The translations under genes were made by a program, and so were the position numbers. This document shows, piece by piece, positions 41,421-51,700 of a DNA stretch of 64,000 bases (the stretch's first letter is position 1; each line of letters begins with the position of its first letter). The stretch is from Acidobacteriota bacterium (GTDB lineage: Bacteria > Acidobacteriota > Holophagae > Acanthopleuribacterales > Acanthopleuribacteraceae): contig PDUC01000034.1 of NCBI GenBank assembly GCA_002747255.1, positions 23,467 through 87,466 of the forward strand. Direction: 5' to 3'. Under the pieces are notes generated by a model. The model was not told the origin of the DNA. It saw nothing but the letters and a program-made list of their open reading frames with translations, and did no database searches.

Positions 41421-42449
41421 ATGAAAAAAGAACATTTAAAAGCATTTAAAGCTCTTCTGACAGACGTGTTTTTCGGCTGTTACACCGTATTTATCAGTAA
41501 AAAGGTTATTCTGGATCTCATGATCCTGGGCCAGCGCCGTCTTGAATATCAGATGAAGGAGTCCATGTGGCTGCTCGCTATCGGGGTTGTTATCGGTCTG
41601 CTCATGTTTTTCCTCAACAAGCCATCCATTGGGCGGGCCATTCAGGGTATTCGCACCCAATCAGATGCAAAAGGGACGAAAAACATTTTAATCTGGGTTA
41701 TTGTCTTTATTCTTTTGGTCACTTTTGTAGCCGGCTTCCGCATCAGCCAGGTTTCCATGACGGAGTTCTTGTCGCAAAAGGGTTTTCAAGGGGTCATTCG
41801 CATCTTTGGGCAAATGCTGAACCCCAACTTTGCCATACTGGAAATGACCTTGCAGGCCGCACTGGAAACGATTTTCATGGCTCTTATGGCCACCTTGTTT
41901 TCTCTTCCCTTCGCGTTCATACTCAGCTTCTTTGCGGCACGCAACCTCATGATTCAGCATCCGGTTCTACGGGCGGTTTACTACAGTGCGCGTTTTGTGC
42001 TGAACCTCACACGCTCCATTGAACCGTTAATCTGGGCCATTGTTTTTTCTGTCTGGGTTGGTATTGGACCCTTCGCTGGTATGTTGGCCTTAATGCTTCA
42101 CTCCATTGCCTCGCTGGCGAAGCTCTACTCCGAGCAAATTGAAAACATCGACGACGGTCCCATGGAGGCCATGATTGCAACGGGCGCTTCTCCCGTTCAA
42201 GTGGTGTGGTTCGGTGTGGTTCCGCAAATTACCCTTCCGTTTCTATCCTTTACCATTTACCGCTGGGATATCAACGTCCGGATGGCAACCGTCATCGGTC
42301 TGGTGGGAGGCGGTGGTCTCGGCACCCTGCTCATGCAATACCAGGGTCTGGCAAAGTGGTCCGAAGTGGGTCTGATTGTCATTGTCATCGCCATCATCGT
42401 CTGGGTCATGGATTACGCCAGTGCCAAAATCCGCGAAGCTATCAAGTAA
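41421..42449 (+). CDS. phnE: PhnE-type ABC permease
   Basis: 342 residues, longer than the usual about 270 because of an extra N-terminal region with one membrane helix (about residues 46-64). The conserved permease core includes LALMLHSIASLAKLYSEQIENIDDGPMEAMIATGASPVQVVWFGVVPQ, the EAA loop that contacts PhnC. The end VATVIGLVGGGGLGTLLMQYQ is typical of PhnE. It completes the three-gene import system. No phosphonate-degrading genes follow. Confidence 0.92.
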   Translation: MKKEHLKAFKALLTDVFFGCYTVFISKKVILDLMILGQRRLEYQMKESMWLLAIGVVIGLLMFFLNKPSIGRAIQGIRTQSDAKGTKNILIWVIVFILLVTFVAGFRISQVSMTEFLSQKGFQGVIRIFGQMLNPNFAILEMTLQAALETIFMALMATLFSLPFAFILSFFAARNLMIQHPVLRAVYYSARFVLNLTRSIEPLIWAIVFSVWVGIGPFAGMLALMLHSIASLAKLYSEQIENIDDGPMEAMIATGASPVQVVWFGVVPQITLPFLSFTIYRWDINVRMATVIGLVGGGGLGTLLMQYQGLAKWSEVGLIVIVIAIIVWVMDYASAKIREAIK

Positions 42450-42596
42450 CCTGAAAAAAGGCCATTACCCTGTGGTAATCTCGCGGTTCTCAATAACAGG
42501 AACTCACACCGTCCTGGCGCATTTCGTGTTGAATAACCAATTCCATGCTGTTTTGCGTCTACTGTGCGGGTAAGCCATCAACACAGGATGGAGCCC

Positions 42597-43565
42597 ATGT
42601 CTGAACCTCTTTTCCATTTCACACAGACACCTGAAACCTTTTTAGTGGAGGAAGAACTCCTCTATCCCATCAGCGGCACGGGAGCGTTTCGTTTCTGTAT
42701 GATCGAGAAAAGAGGTTTATCAACCGTGCAGCTCAAGAAAAAAGTATCGGAACAAACAGGTGTACCACTCCGATGGATTAAACATGCGGGCTTAAAGGAC
42801 CGCATGGCAACCGCAAGACAGTGGCTGGCCTGGCCGAAAAGCAGAGAAAGACACGCACCTGAATCCGGTGACCAGTACCACATCCTCTTGCAAACAGCTC
42901 ACCATAGAACGCTCCACATTGGCCATGTTGCTCAAAACCACTTCAGCTTGCTTGTTCAACACGGGCAAAACACACCTTTATGTGAGAACCTTGCGCGAGT
43001 TTTCCCCAACTTCTATGGCACCCAAAGATTTGCGAATTACGACCCGGATCAGCCCTTATGGCCTGAGCGCAAGAATGCTTTTCTCGTTTCACAGTATCAG
43101 GCAGCTCTCTTCAACCTGTACCTTCGTGAGAGATGGAAACAGTCCAGATTGACACTCCATGAAGGGGATCTCTTTACCCGCACCAATGGGAAGCGCGTTT
43201 TTAAAGTCCAAAGTACAGATGAGCTCAAAAGCGACCTGTCCACACAGCCCGCTTTACCCACCGGCCCATTACCGGGCTATAAAATGATACAGGCGGAAAC
43301 AGAATTCGAACTGCGTTTTTTACAAAGGCACTGTCCCGATCTGGAGCGATTCAGGCAATTTGGCAAGATAGCAAAAGGAGCCAGGCGGCCTTTATGGGTA
43401 AGTGCGAACAATTTAAAGATTCAATCCATTGACACAAGGACTTCCAAACTCGCTTTCTCTCTTCCCTCAGGAAGCTACGCCACCATTTACATCTCCTATC
43501 TTTGCAACTCCTCGTTTTATGAAAAGCCACAGTTGGATTGGCCTCAATACGCGTTCAAACTATGA
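42597..43565 (+). CDS. truD: tRNA pseudouridine synthase D
   Basis: 322 residues from the ATG at 42597, with GGATGGA 5 bases upstream (42588 is possible). TruD motifs are present: FLVEEELLYPISGTGAF near the start, RWIKHAGLKDRMATARQWLA with the catalytic Asp, and FPNFYGTQRFANYD. The C-terminal TRUD domain is shortened, consistent with the length below the usual about 350. It makes pseudouridine 13 in tRNA-Glu. It sits alone after phnE. Confidence 0.92.
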   Translation: MSEPLFHFTQTPETFLVEEELLYPISGTGAFRFCMIEKRGLSTVQLKKKVSEQTGVPLRWIKHAGLKDRMATARQWLAWPKSRERHAPESGDQYHILLQTAHHRTLHIGHVAQNHFSLLVQHGQNTPLCENLARVFPNFYGTQRFANYDPDQPLWPERKNAFLVSQYQAALFNLYLRERWKQSRLTLHEGDLFTRTNGKRVFKVQSTDELKSDLSTQPALPTGPLPGYKMIQAETEFELRFLQRHCPDLERFRQFGKIAKGARRPLWVSANNLKIQSIDTRTSKLAFSLPSGSYATIYISYLCNSSFYEKPQLDWPQYAFKL

Positions 43566-43568
43566 AAA

Positions 43569-43592
43569 AGGCCGCTTCTTTGGAAGCGGCCT
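43569..43592. terminator. Bidirectional terminator between truD and pckG
   Basis: AGGCCGCTTC and GAAGCGGCCT pair over a 4-base loop. On the minus strand the stem is followed by TTTTT, so it ends pckG transcripts well; on the plus strand the T-run is interrupted. Confidence 0.8.
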
Positions 43593-43629
43593 CTGCTTTT
43601 CAGGTTCACTGGTTAACCCAGCTTCAACT

Positions 43630-45576
43630 TCAAGCTTTTAATTGAGCTGGTGTGACAACACTGCCAAAACGCTCTTTCAATGCCAAAAGACCTTCTTTCT
43701 GCTCTTTGTAAACATCAAAAATAGTCTGTGGGCAGTTTTCTTCTTTTCCGTAGGCTTCTGCCTGAAGATCAATTCTGGCTACGATGTTATCGACGTAGAA
43801 GGAGAACTGCTTGTTGTAGAGCTCTTCGGAATACTCTTTGTTGATGGTTTCCTTGAAGACTTTTTTCATGTCTTCGTAGTGAGGAATATAGCCGATGGGT
43901 GTTTCAATGGCGTCAACATCACCATGAGCACGTCTTTCCAGCCAGGACAACCAAGCCAGAACATCGCGTTTCTCACCTAACAACCTGGTGTCACCTTTTT
44001 CACCGCCACGAGCACCGTGAGTCAGGAAGTAGTTCAGGCCGGCCATAACGGGCTCTTCTTTAAGTTTCTCACTTCCGTAAAACTTGAATTGAGCATCCAT
44101 GTAATCAGCAAGTGCACCGGGAACAAAAGGAGCGTTTGCCCAGGGCTGACGACGAACGCCTACGGCTCCAATTTCGGTAGCCGTTGCTGCAGAAAGGATT
44201 GACGCGCCGATGGCTACACCGTGTTTGGTGTTTTTAGCGGCCCAAACAGGAGGCATGGTATCGGAGTCACGACCTGAATAAGTAATAATTTTCACAGGAA
44301 CACCTTCAGGTGAAAGCGCCAGGTTTTTATTGTAATTTTCAATATCGGTACCACTTAAGGTGCATCGAGCATTGGGGTTGGACATGGGATTTTTGGAATC
44401 AGAAGTCCATTTTCCAAGATAGTTTGTTCCAGAGGTGGGTGCCGGATCGCCATCACCTTCCCAACGAGGTGTACCATCTTCCTCAATGAGAACATTCGAG
44501 TAAATAACTTCGGCTTTTTTATCTCCACGCAGACACTTCATCAGGAACGGGTCGCCTTCGCGGTTGACGTCTTTTACAATACCGAAAATACCGATTTCGG
44601 GGTTAACGGCGCGAATGGTTCCGTCGTCTTCGATCCACATTTGAGCCAAGTCATCGCCGATGAAATCGGATCCAACCATGGCCGTCGTCGTTTTTCCACA
44701 ACCGGAAGGAGCAGCACCGGCTATGAAGGTGCGTCGATCATTGGGACCTGTAATACCGGTGATGAACATGTGTTCGGAAAGTTCCTGGCCAACCCGGTTA
44801 TAGGTGCAGTGGTCAACTGTAAATCGGTGATTACCTTTCTTGAGTAGCAGGGTATTGCCGGCATAAGTGCAGTAGAGAGAGAATGTCGTCTGCCAGCTTC
44901 GATCCATGTAAATTCTGGCTTTGGGAACATCTTCACTCTTGAAGGTACCGTAGCTGTGACAGTTCGTAAAGAAGAGTCCCGCTCTTTCCACTTCAGCGTC
45001 GAAATTCGCGAATACAGTTGGATAGAGGATGTTACCAGAGTGAACGACGTAGTAGGAGTCTGTAATCATGATGGCGGGAATGGCCGCTTTGGCTCCAACG
45101 GGGCCCCGGTTCCAGAAAGACACCAACATCTTTTTACCTTTCATAATGCCAGGCATGTGTTCTTTGAGATAGTCATAAGCTTCACTGCGAAGCTGTTTTT
45201 TGGCTAAAGAAGAAATATCTTCGTCTTCATTGACAATGTAAAAGGTCTGTTTAACCAAACGCGCTTGATCTTCAGGCAGATCGTAGTGAATGGTGTGACC
45301 GAATTTAATTTTCTTTTCTTCGCCGTTATCCAAAGCACCTTGGCGAGCTTCTTCAAAAGCAGCCTCATCACCACCATTGATCCAAATGGAATCGGGTTGC
45401 ATCATGGCAGCTGCATTCGCAATCTGCATAAGTGCTTCTTCGTTTGTAATTGTGTTAATGCGGGCCAGGTTAGCGGCGTCACACTTTTCCTGGAAGATTT
45501 TCTTTGCTTCTTCGATGGTTTTCACACCGCCAATACCGCTAAGAATATTCTTGCCCTTTTTCAGTTTAAGCTTCAT
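43630..45576 (-). CDS. pckG: Phosphoenolpyruvate carboxykinase (GTP-type)
   Basis: 648 residues, family length. It interconverts oxaloacetate and PEP with GTP. The family P-loop is GAAPSGCGKTTTAM (other GTP-PEPCKs usually have SACGKTN, so the Asn is replaced). Other family segments are MLVSFWNRGPVGAKAAIPAIMITDSYYVVHSGNILYP, IGDDLAQMWIEDDGTIRAVNPEIGIFGI and WANAPFVPGALADYMDAQFKFY. The ATG follows AAGGAGA. A promoter and palindrome lie just upstream, so it is probably regulated on its own. Confidence 0.93.
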   Translation of the reverse strand: MKLKLKKGKNILSGIGGVKTIEEAKKIFQEKCDAANLARINTITNEEALMQIANAAAMMQPDSIWINGGDEAAFEEARQGALDNGEEKKIKFGHTIHYDLPEDQARLVKQTFYIVNEDEDISSLAKKQLRSEAYDYLKEHMPGIMKGKKMLVSFWNRGPVGAKAAIPAIMITDSYYVVHSGNILYPTVFANFDAEVERAGLFFTNCHSYGTFKSEDVPKARIYMDRSWQTTFSLYCTYAGNTLLLKKGNHRFTVDHCTYNRVGQELSEHMFITGITGPNDRRTFIAGAAPSGCGKTTTAMVGSDFIGDDLAQMWIEDDGTIRAVNPEIGIFGIVKDVNREGDPFLMKCLRGDKKAEVIYSNVLIEEDGTPRWEGDGDPAPTSGTNYLGKWTSDSKNPMSNPNARCTLSGTDIENYNKNLALSPEGVPVKIITYSGRDSDTMPPVWAAKNTKHGVAIGASILSAATATEIGAVGVRRQPWANAPFVPGALADYMDAQFKFYGSEKLKEEPVMAGLNYFLTHGARGGEKGDTRLLGEKRDVLAWLSWLERRAHGDVDAIETPIGYIPHYEDMKKVFKETINKEYSEELYNKQFSFYVDNIVARIDLQAEAYGKEENCPQTIFDVYKEQKEGLLALKERFGSVVTPAQLKA

Positions 45577-45588
45577 ACATTCTCCTTC

Positions 45589-45633
45589 GAACTAGACCTA
45601 GTTCTGTAAAATCGTAGTCAAATTCTATGTCAA
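45589..45633 (-). promoter_or_regulatory. Promoter and palindromic operator of pckG
   Basis: On the minus strand TTGACA (45633-45628), a 17-base spacer and TTTACA (45610-45605) form a promoter. Immediately after the -10 lies GAACTAG-AC-CTAGTTC (45604-45589), a perfect palindrome at the likely transcription start, 5 bases before the ribosome-binding site. It is probably an operator for a repressor of gluconeogenesis. Confidence 0.6.
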
Positions 45634-45743
45634 CCATTTAGGTAATTCAACAATTTTGACTAAAGTCCTTTCTTTTTTACATATGTTTAAACCTTGTTAC
45701 CGTTTGCTTTACCTAAATGGGTGTTTTTACCCGATATGGACTG

Positions 45744-47090
45744 TCAATTAGTTCCGCTCAATGTCATCTCGGCAATCACGACGCCCGGCGTGATAATGGG
45801 CCTTTTTTCTTCGACATTGTTTCCAATTGCCTTGATGCCGTTGAACATGTTATGGAGGTTACTTGACAGTGTGAACTCTGAAACAGGATAGACCACGTCT
45901 CCATTTTCAACCCAAAGTCCTGAAGCCCCTCTGGAATAATCACCGGTCGTCATTTTAACGCCCTGCCCAGATAGTTCTGTTAACCAAAGCCCTGTACCCA
46001 TTTGTTTAAGCATCTCCCGTTCACCAAGAGCGCCCGGCTGGACGAAAATATTGCCACAGCCACCCGAGTGACCGGTTGTTTTCATTTTCAGTTTGTTGGC
46101 GGAATAAGTGTTCAGGAGAAAGGTGTTCAGGATGCCGTCCTTGACGAGATCCCTTTTTCTGGTTTGAACACCTTCTGCATCAAAAGGTCGGCTGCTCAAC
46201 CCTCTCAACACAAAGGGGTCTTCAAGAAGGTAAATTTCGGAAGAACCTATTTGTTTTCCCAGTTTATCCGCAAGATACGTTTCCTGACGATACACCAGGC
46301 TGCCATTGATACCCGAAAGAAGGGCGCTCCACAACTTGCGTGCCATCGCGGGTTCAAAGTAAACGGGAAAGCGGCCTGTTTTGGGTTTTCGCGACCCTAA
46401 TTTACGCAAAATGCTGCGACTGGCGCGATTGGCAAGTGCATCCAGGCTTTCCATATCCTCAACATAACAGGCGCAGGTTCCCTCTGCCGCACTTTGCTTG
46501 CGGCCTTTGTTCAGGCCGGTTTCAGCAGTTTGATCTTCCGCAAAAACACTCACTCCCATGGAGATGGATGTCGTCTCCACCGCCTCACAAAATCCCAGAC
46601 TGTTAGCCAGAGCAAAACAGGAAGAAGCGGCATTGATGGAGCAGCCATCGGACATCATCCTGGAATCAATCGCCAGGGTCTTTTCCTCGAGAGCCCGTAT
46701 TGTTTCGATCCACTTTTGAGGTTCGGTATGGAGAATGGATTCATCGTACAAATCCAGGTCCCTGATCTCATGTGCCATGTCACTTTCATGCGGCAGTGTG
46801 TAGTAGGGATCCGTATCGGTGTACTTGCAGAGCAGCAGTGCCTGATCAACCAAGTCTTCAATAACATCAAAGTCACAGCTGGAAACCGAAGCCCTCTTTT
46901 GGTTCCTGGAGAGGGTCATGTTAATGGTATGACTATCCGCTTCAGACAGGTTCTCGGTTTCACCGTTCCTAACTTCAGCATCGAAATCGGTTGAAAGACT
47001 GACGTGAACTACAGCCGTTTCGGCGCCCTTTGATTTTGCGTAAGCGATGGCTTTGTTGGCAATGGTCTTGACCTGTTCCCGTTTATTCAT
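45744..47090 (-). CDS. pmbA: PmbA/TldE-family protein (TldD partner)
   Basis: 448 residues. The PmbA/TldE pattern is present: SKGAETAVVHVSLSTDFDAEVRNGETENL, GRFPVYFEPAMARKLWSAL, and the C-terminal GASGLWVENGDVVYPVSEFTLSSNLHNMF. TldD and TldE together form a metalloprotease that degrades or trims peptides (microcin B17, CcdA). TldE lacks the metal-binding motif, as here. Its ATG overlaps the tldD stop by 4 bases. Confidence 0.93.
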   Translation of the reverse strand: MNKREQVKTIANKAIAYAKSKGAETAVVHVSLSTDFDAEVRNGETENLSEADSHTINMTLSRNQKRASVSSCDFDVIEDLVDQALLLCKYTDTDPYYTLPHESDMAHEIRDLDLYDESILHTEPQKWIETIRALEEKTLAIDSRMMSDGCSINAASSCFALANSLGFCEAVETTSISMGVSVFAEDQTAETGLNKGRKQSAAEGTCACYVEDMESLDALANRASRSILRKLGSRKPKTGRFPVYFEPAMARKLWSALLSGINGSLVYRQETYLADKLGKQIGSSEIYLLEDPFVLRGLSSRPFDAEGVQTRKRDLVKDGILNTFLLNTYSANKLKMKTTGHSGGCGNIFVQPGALGEREMLKQMGTGLWLTELSGQGVKMTTGDYSRGASGLWVENGDVVYPVSEFTLSSNLHNMFNGIKAIGNNVEEKRPIITPGVVIAEMTLSGTN

Positions 47091-48487
47091 GCGCTGGCTC
47101 CTCCCACTGTCATTTCACTGATTTTCACCGTTGGCAGACCCACACCCACCGGAACGGTCTGCCCCTTGCCGCACGTCCAGATTCCCGGGCTCATTTTAAA
47201 GTCATTGCCCACCATGGACACCTGGCTCAGTACTTCAGGTCCATTGCCAATCAGAGTGAGGTTCTTGATGGGATGACTGATTTTCCCATGCTCTACAAGG
47301 TAAGCATCACTTGGTACAAAGACAAAATTGCCATTGCTGATATCAACCTGACCGCCTTTAAAGGTTCTGCAGTAAATACCTCTCTCAGTTGAGGCGATAA
47401 TCTCGCCGGGATCGTATTTACCATTGAGCATGTAGGTGGATCTCATACGAGGAAGAGGTTGGTATTGATAGGACTCCCTTCTGCCGTTTCCAGAGGAGGG
47501 AACATTGAAAAATCGGGCTGACATTTCATCGTACATGTAGGAAACCAGCCGTCCATTTTCAATGAGTGTTGTTTTTTGTGAAGCATTGAGTTCGTCGTCA
47601 AAGTTGATGGAACCCCTGTCATGAGGAACCGTTCCATCATCGATAATGGTACACTGTTCACTGGCAACCTGATCGCCCATCCTTCCAGCATAAGCGCTTG
47701 TTTTTCTGCGATTGAAATCGGCCTCCAATGGATGCCCAATGGCTTCGTGAAGAAGAATTCCGGAATCACCCGGTGCAAGAATAACAGGCAGCATACCGGC
47801 AGGTGCCTGGCGGGCCGTTAAAAGGGACTCACTCTCTGTTACCGCTTGTTTGGTAAGGAGTTTAATCTTCTCTACATTGAAAAAGTCTGCGGAATGTCTG
47901 CCGCCATCACCCGCTTGCGCATCTTCTACCTGACCCTCTTTTTCAACGACAACCGAAACATTGAAGCGAACCATTGGTTGAAAATCGACACTCATTTGAC
48001 CGCGTGTATCGGCAATTAAAATGGATCGCTGAGATTCAGCAAACGAGGCAACCACCTTGGAAACATGTGGACTCAACGCTCGTGCGTGTCGATCAGCGAG
48101 ATACAGCCATTCTATTTTAGCTTCCATCGCGGTTTCAACTTGACCGACCGGATAGTAGTCGGGGGCTGGTCGCAATGAAACCGGATACGAGAGGCTGCTG
48201 CCTCGGTCATCGGCTATTGCCGCAGCAGAGCGGGCAGCTTTTAAAAAGTGTTCCTTTTCAAAAACTTCTGTATAGGCATACCCCGTTTTTTCACCTTTCA
48301 CCACGCGAACACCAACACCGCCACCCACGGAATAACCGGCTGTTTTCAAAATGCTCTCTTCCATCACCAGAGAAGAATAGGGTCCGCGTTCACAGAAGAC
48401 ATCGGCAAAATCACCGCCTTGACTCATGGCGGCTGTCAGAATTTGATCCAACATGGAAGTCGTCATATTAAATTGTTCCAAAGACAT
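47087..48487 (-). CDS. tldD: TldD-family metalloprotease
   Basis: 466 residues. The metal-binding motif HEAIGHPLEADFN (HExxxH) is at about residues 245-257, in the usual context GDSGILLHEAIGHPLEAD. Other family regions are GSINFDDE, YMLNGKYDPGEIIASTERGIYC and MTVGGASA at the end. It is the catalytic half of the TldD/TldE pair and lies in front of the pmbA gene (4-base overlap). AAGGAT precedes the ATG. Confidence 0.94.
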   Translation of the reverse strand: MSLEQFNMTTSMLDQILTAAMSQGGDFADVFCERGPYSSLVMEESILKTAGYSVGGGVGVRVVKGEKTGYAYTEVFEKEHFLKAARSAAAIADDRGSSLSYPVSLRPAPDYYPVGQVETAMEAKIEWLYLADRHARALSPHVSKVVASFAESQRSILIADTRGQMSVDFQPMVRFNVSVVVEKEGQVEDAQAGDGGRHSADFFNVEKIKLLTKQAVTESESLLTARQAPAGMLPVILAPGDSGILLHEAIGHPLEADFNRRKTSAYAGRMGDQVASEQCTIIDDGTVPHDRGSINFDDELNASQKTTLIENGRLVSYMYDEMSARFFNVPSSGNGRRESYQYQPLPRMRSTYMLNGKYDPGEIIASTERGIYCRTFKGGQVDISNGNFVFVPSDAYLVEHGKISHPIKNLTLIGNGPEVLSQVSMVGNDFKMSPGIWTCGKGQTVPVGVGLPTVKISEMTVGGASA

Positions 48488-48781
48488 GGCTGTTTATCCT
48501 TTTTTTACGGCAATAGCAGGCCGCATCATGACAGTGAACTGTCTTCTGAAGCCCAAACGAAAGTAGCCAGACTGATGATGATCACAAACAAGGGCAGCTT
48601 TCGTACCCTTGCCGGTTTGACGGCCGAATGGAGCTCATAGAGCCATTCCGCAGGCCAGAGTCTAGCAGGGTTCACCCTAAAATGGTATGTCTATGAGAAA
48701 AGAGTGACCCAGTCACAGAAGCGATCTGTCCTTACGGGATCCAGGGTTCAGATCATGGGTTGCAAGAATCATCAAACTCTT

Positions 48782-51700
48782 TTAGTGTTGATATTTATTG
48801 TGTGTAAAAATATCCTTTGGTGAGTGAACACTGAGATTATTACCCATTACAAGCTGTTTGGCCGCATCTGTTACCGCGCCAATTTTACTGGCGTAACTGG
48901 TCTGTTTTTCAATGTCCTCATCGGTCACAATGTGAATATCAAGCAGCCCGTTGGTAACCACTCCTGTCCTCATGTAATTGAAGTAACTCAGACTTTGGCT
49001 CCAGCCATCGAGCCACACCAAAAGCTTTCTTTTTTGCTCAGTGGATCCTTCAAAGTGAATCAGCACATCGATATCGCTGTCAGGCCGAGCGGTACCATTT
49101 TTTGTGCTTCCAATGACATAAAGCTTTTTCACCCCGAAAAATTCGGAATCCATCATGGACGCAATATGCTGTAAACTTCTCATTCGCCATTGCCAGTGCA
49201 TCGCGGTTTTCTTGACAGACAAAACGCCTGAGGGCTTAATGGACTCGGGCTCGAGATCAACAGGCTCTGACTCAAAAGGGGTATCTGAAAAGACCGCAAT
49301 CGCCTTTTTCAATTCGGAGTTCATGTACACGGAAAGCGACGGTCCCTCTTCAGTGGTGGTCAAATCGATTACTTTGATCACTTTCTCGAGCTGTTTTTCT
49401 TCCGGCAAAAGCTCGCCAAATATATTTCGCGACTGTAAAAGGAACTCCTCATTGAAGATGATCCCTTCATCGTCAGGGTAGAGAGGAAGATAACGAATAT
49501 TGGATTCAACAAGATCGAGAAAGAAGTGTGTACCAAAGGAAACATCCGGCACGTAGTTCTTCTTTTTGCGGGCGATCTCTATCAACATAGCCGATTGATT
49601 GATTTCGGAATAAGTCACCGGTACACCGAGTTTAATATCACCTTTACTGCCCCAGCGACCCGGTCCCATTAAAATAAACTGACGCTTGGGCAACAGCTGA
49701 TTGATTTTGCCAACACAATGACCCACTTTCTGCATGTCTTCTTTTGTAGCCAGGTTGCCGTATGCCATGGGATCGACATACACGATGTGCGTAATGCCTT
49801 GGATGAACCCATTTTGAACGTATTTATCGGCTGTAAAAAGGACTTTGTCGTTGAGGACACCACTGGGCAGAACGGCAGGATCTGATTCCTGACCGTGACT
49901 CTGCGGACGACACTGCAAGAGGTAGAGCGATTCTCCGTTATGCGCAAATTCAATATCAACCGGACAACCGTAAGCATCTTCAAGCTCATTGAGTACAATG
50001 TTCATTTTCGATATAAAATCGGTATCGGATATCAAGCCGTCAAAGGTCACAACCGCCGACTCATTGGCGTAGTCCACACCAAATGCTCTTGGCTTTTTAA
50101 AGAGTGAATCCTTGACAATGGAAACTATGCGGTTGATTTTTGGATAATCAGAACCGCATTCTTTAACAAGGTCTTCAAACAAGCGTGTTTCAAACTTACG
50201 CGTTTTGAGGTTGATTAGATCTATTTTCTTCGGTGAGTAACGCACCACCTCATCGGGTGTCACATTAACCCTTAAATTGGGTTGACCCGGAGCAATCAGG
50301 GTGGGGTAGTCGTCATTGACGCGATCCACCGCTCGCGTTCCAAGTCCTGGCACGATGCGAATCAAGCCGTCCTTTCGCCGCAGGCGAACGGACCAGCGAA
50401 ACTCGTTGGTGGAAAAGGCGACGCCCGCAAACGCGGGGAAGAAATAATCGCCCACGCGTTGCCCAATCACTTCCTGAATCATGATCCCCATTTCCTCGTG
50501 ATAGTCCAGGAGCTGGCGCTCAAAACGGTATTCCAGAGGATCGGGCCCAAAAGTGGAGGCGTAGATTTCGGATATGGCGTCCATCAGAGCGATTAAACGC
50601 TTCTCCTTGGGTCCTTGATTCGGGATGAAAAGACTTTTGTACTTACCGGCAAACGCGGTTCCCATGCGATCCTCGAGTAAACTGGAGGAACGGATCACAA
50701 GCGGAACACAGCCAAAATCATCCAGTGCATTGGATAGTTGGCTGATCATTTCAGGAGGAAAAGGGGAGTTCTTGAAAACATGAACCAAATAGGGATATTC
50801 CTGACCGATGATCCCAATATCTTTGTACTTCTGTTCGTATGTGTCTTCCAGGTTGTTGTGCTTGATGAAACTCAACATCCCGTCGGAGGTGATATACCAT
50901 GTTTTTGGTGTCTTGATCTGATTCATGAACTCGTACTTTTTACCGCTGTTCTGCAGGATCTTTTTGGCAATAAACAGCCCTGCACTCTTACCTCCCAATT
51001 TGCCATGACTTTCCGGTGGAGAGATAATGTTATGGGTTAACTCGTAGAAGCTCCTTATGGATATGTATTTCTTGGCTATGTCAATCAAACTTGTTTGATC
51101 CGTAAATAAACGGCGAATAAGAGACACGCGATATGATTTTTCCCTGAGTGGAGAGAGAACAGAACCTTTATAAGCCAGGTGATAGTATCGTTCAATAGCT
51201 TCACGGAGATCGTCAAAAGTGGAACCCGTGTTTTGAAAGACATTAGCCACAAAGCCGGAATTATCTTCGTTAATCCAGGTTTTCAAATAGGCCAGGATCT
51301 CATCCTCACTCAGGTGTTTGTGAGCCATGGAGAATACCGACGTAGTGGAAAGCTTGGTATCGGATGCTTCCATAACCTGGAACGGGAAATTTCTGTCTTC
51401 AAAAAGGTTTTCAGTGGTCGTGTAATGGGCAAAGAGCTTAATGGCGTTTTTTATACCGCGCAGGCACAGGTGGTTGATCATTTTTCTGGTGATTCGAGCC
51501 GTTAAGGCGGTATCCGTTTTCTTAATGAGATCCAGAATTGTGAACCACTCGCTGTTCTTCATTTCAGAGCTGATTTTCTTTTTCGGTTCAAATACGGATT
51601 TCAATTGCTGGTGAAGCGAGTGCATGCCAAGTTGGTTAGCGATGTTATCTACCAGTTTTTGTTCATCTGCATTGAAAGGACCAATATCGGATTGGGGACA

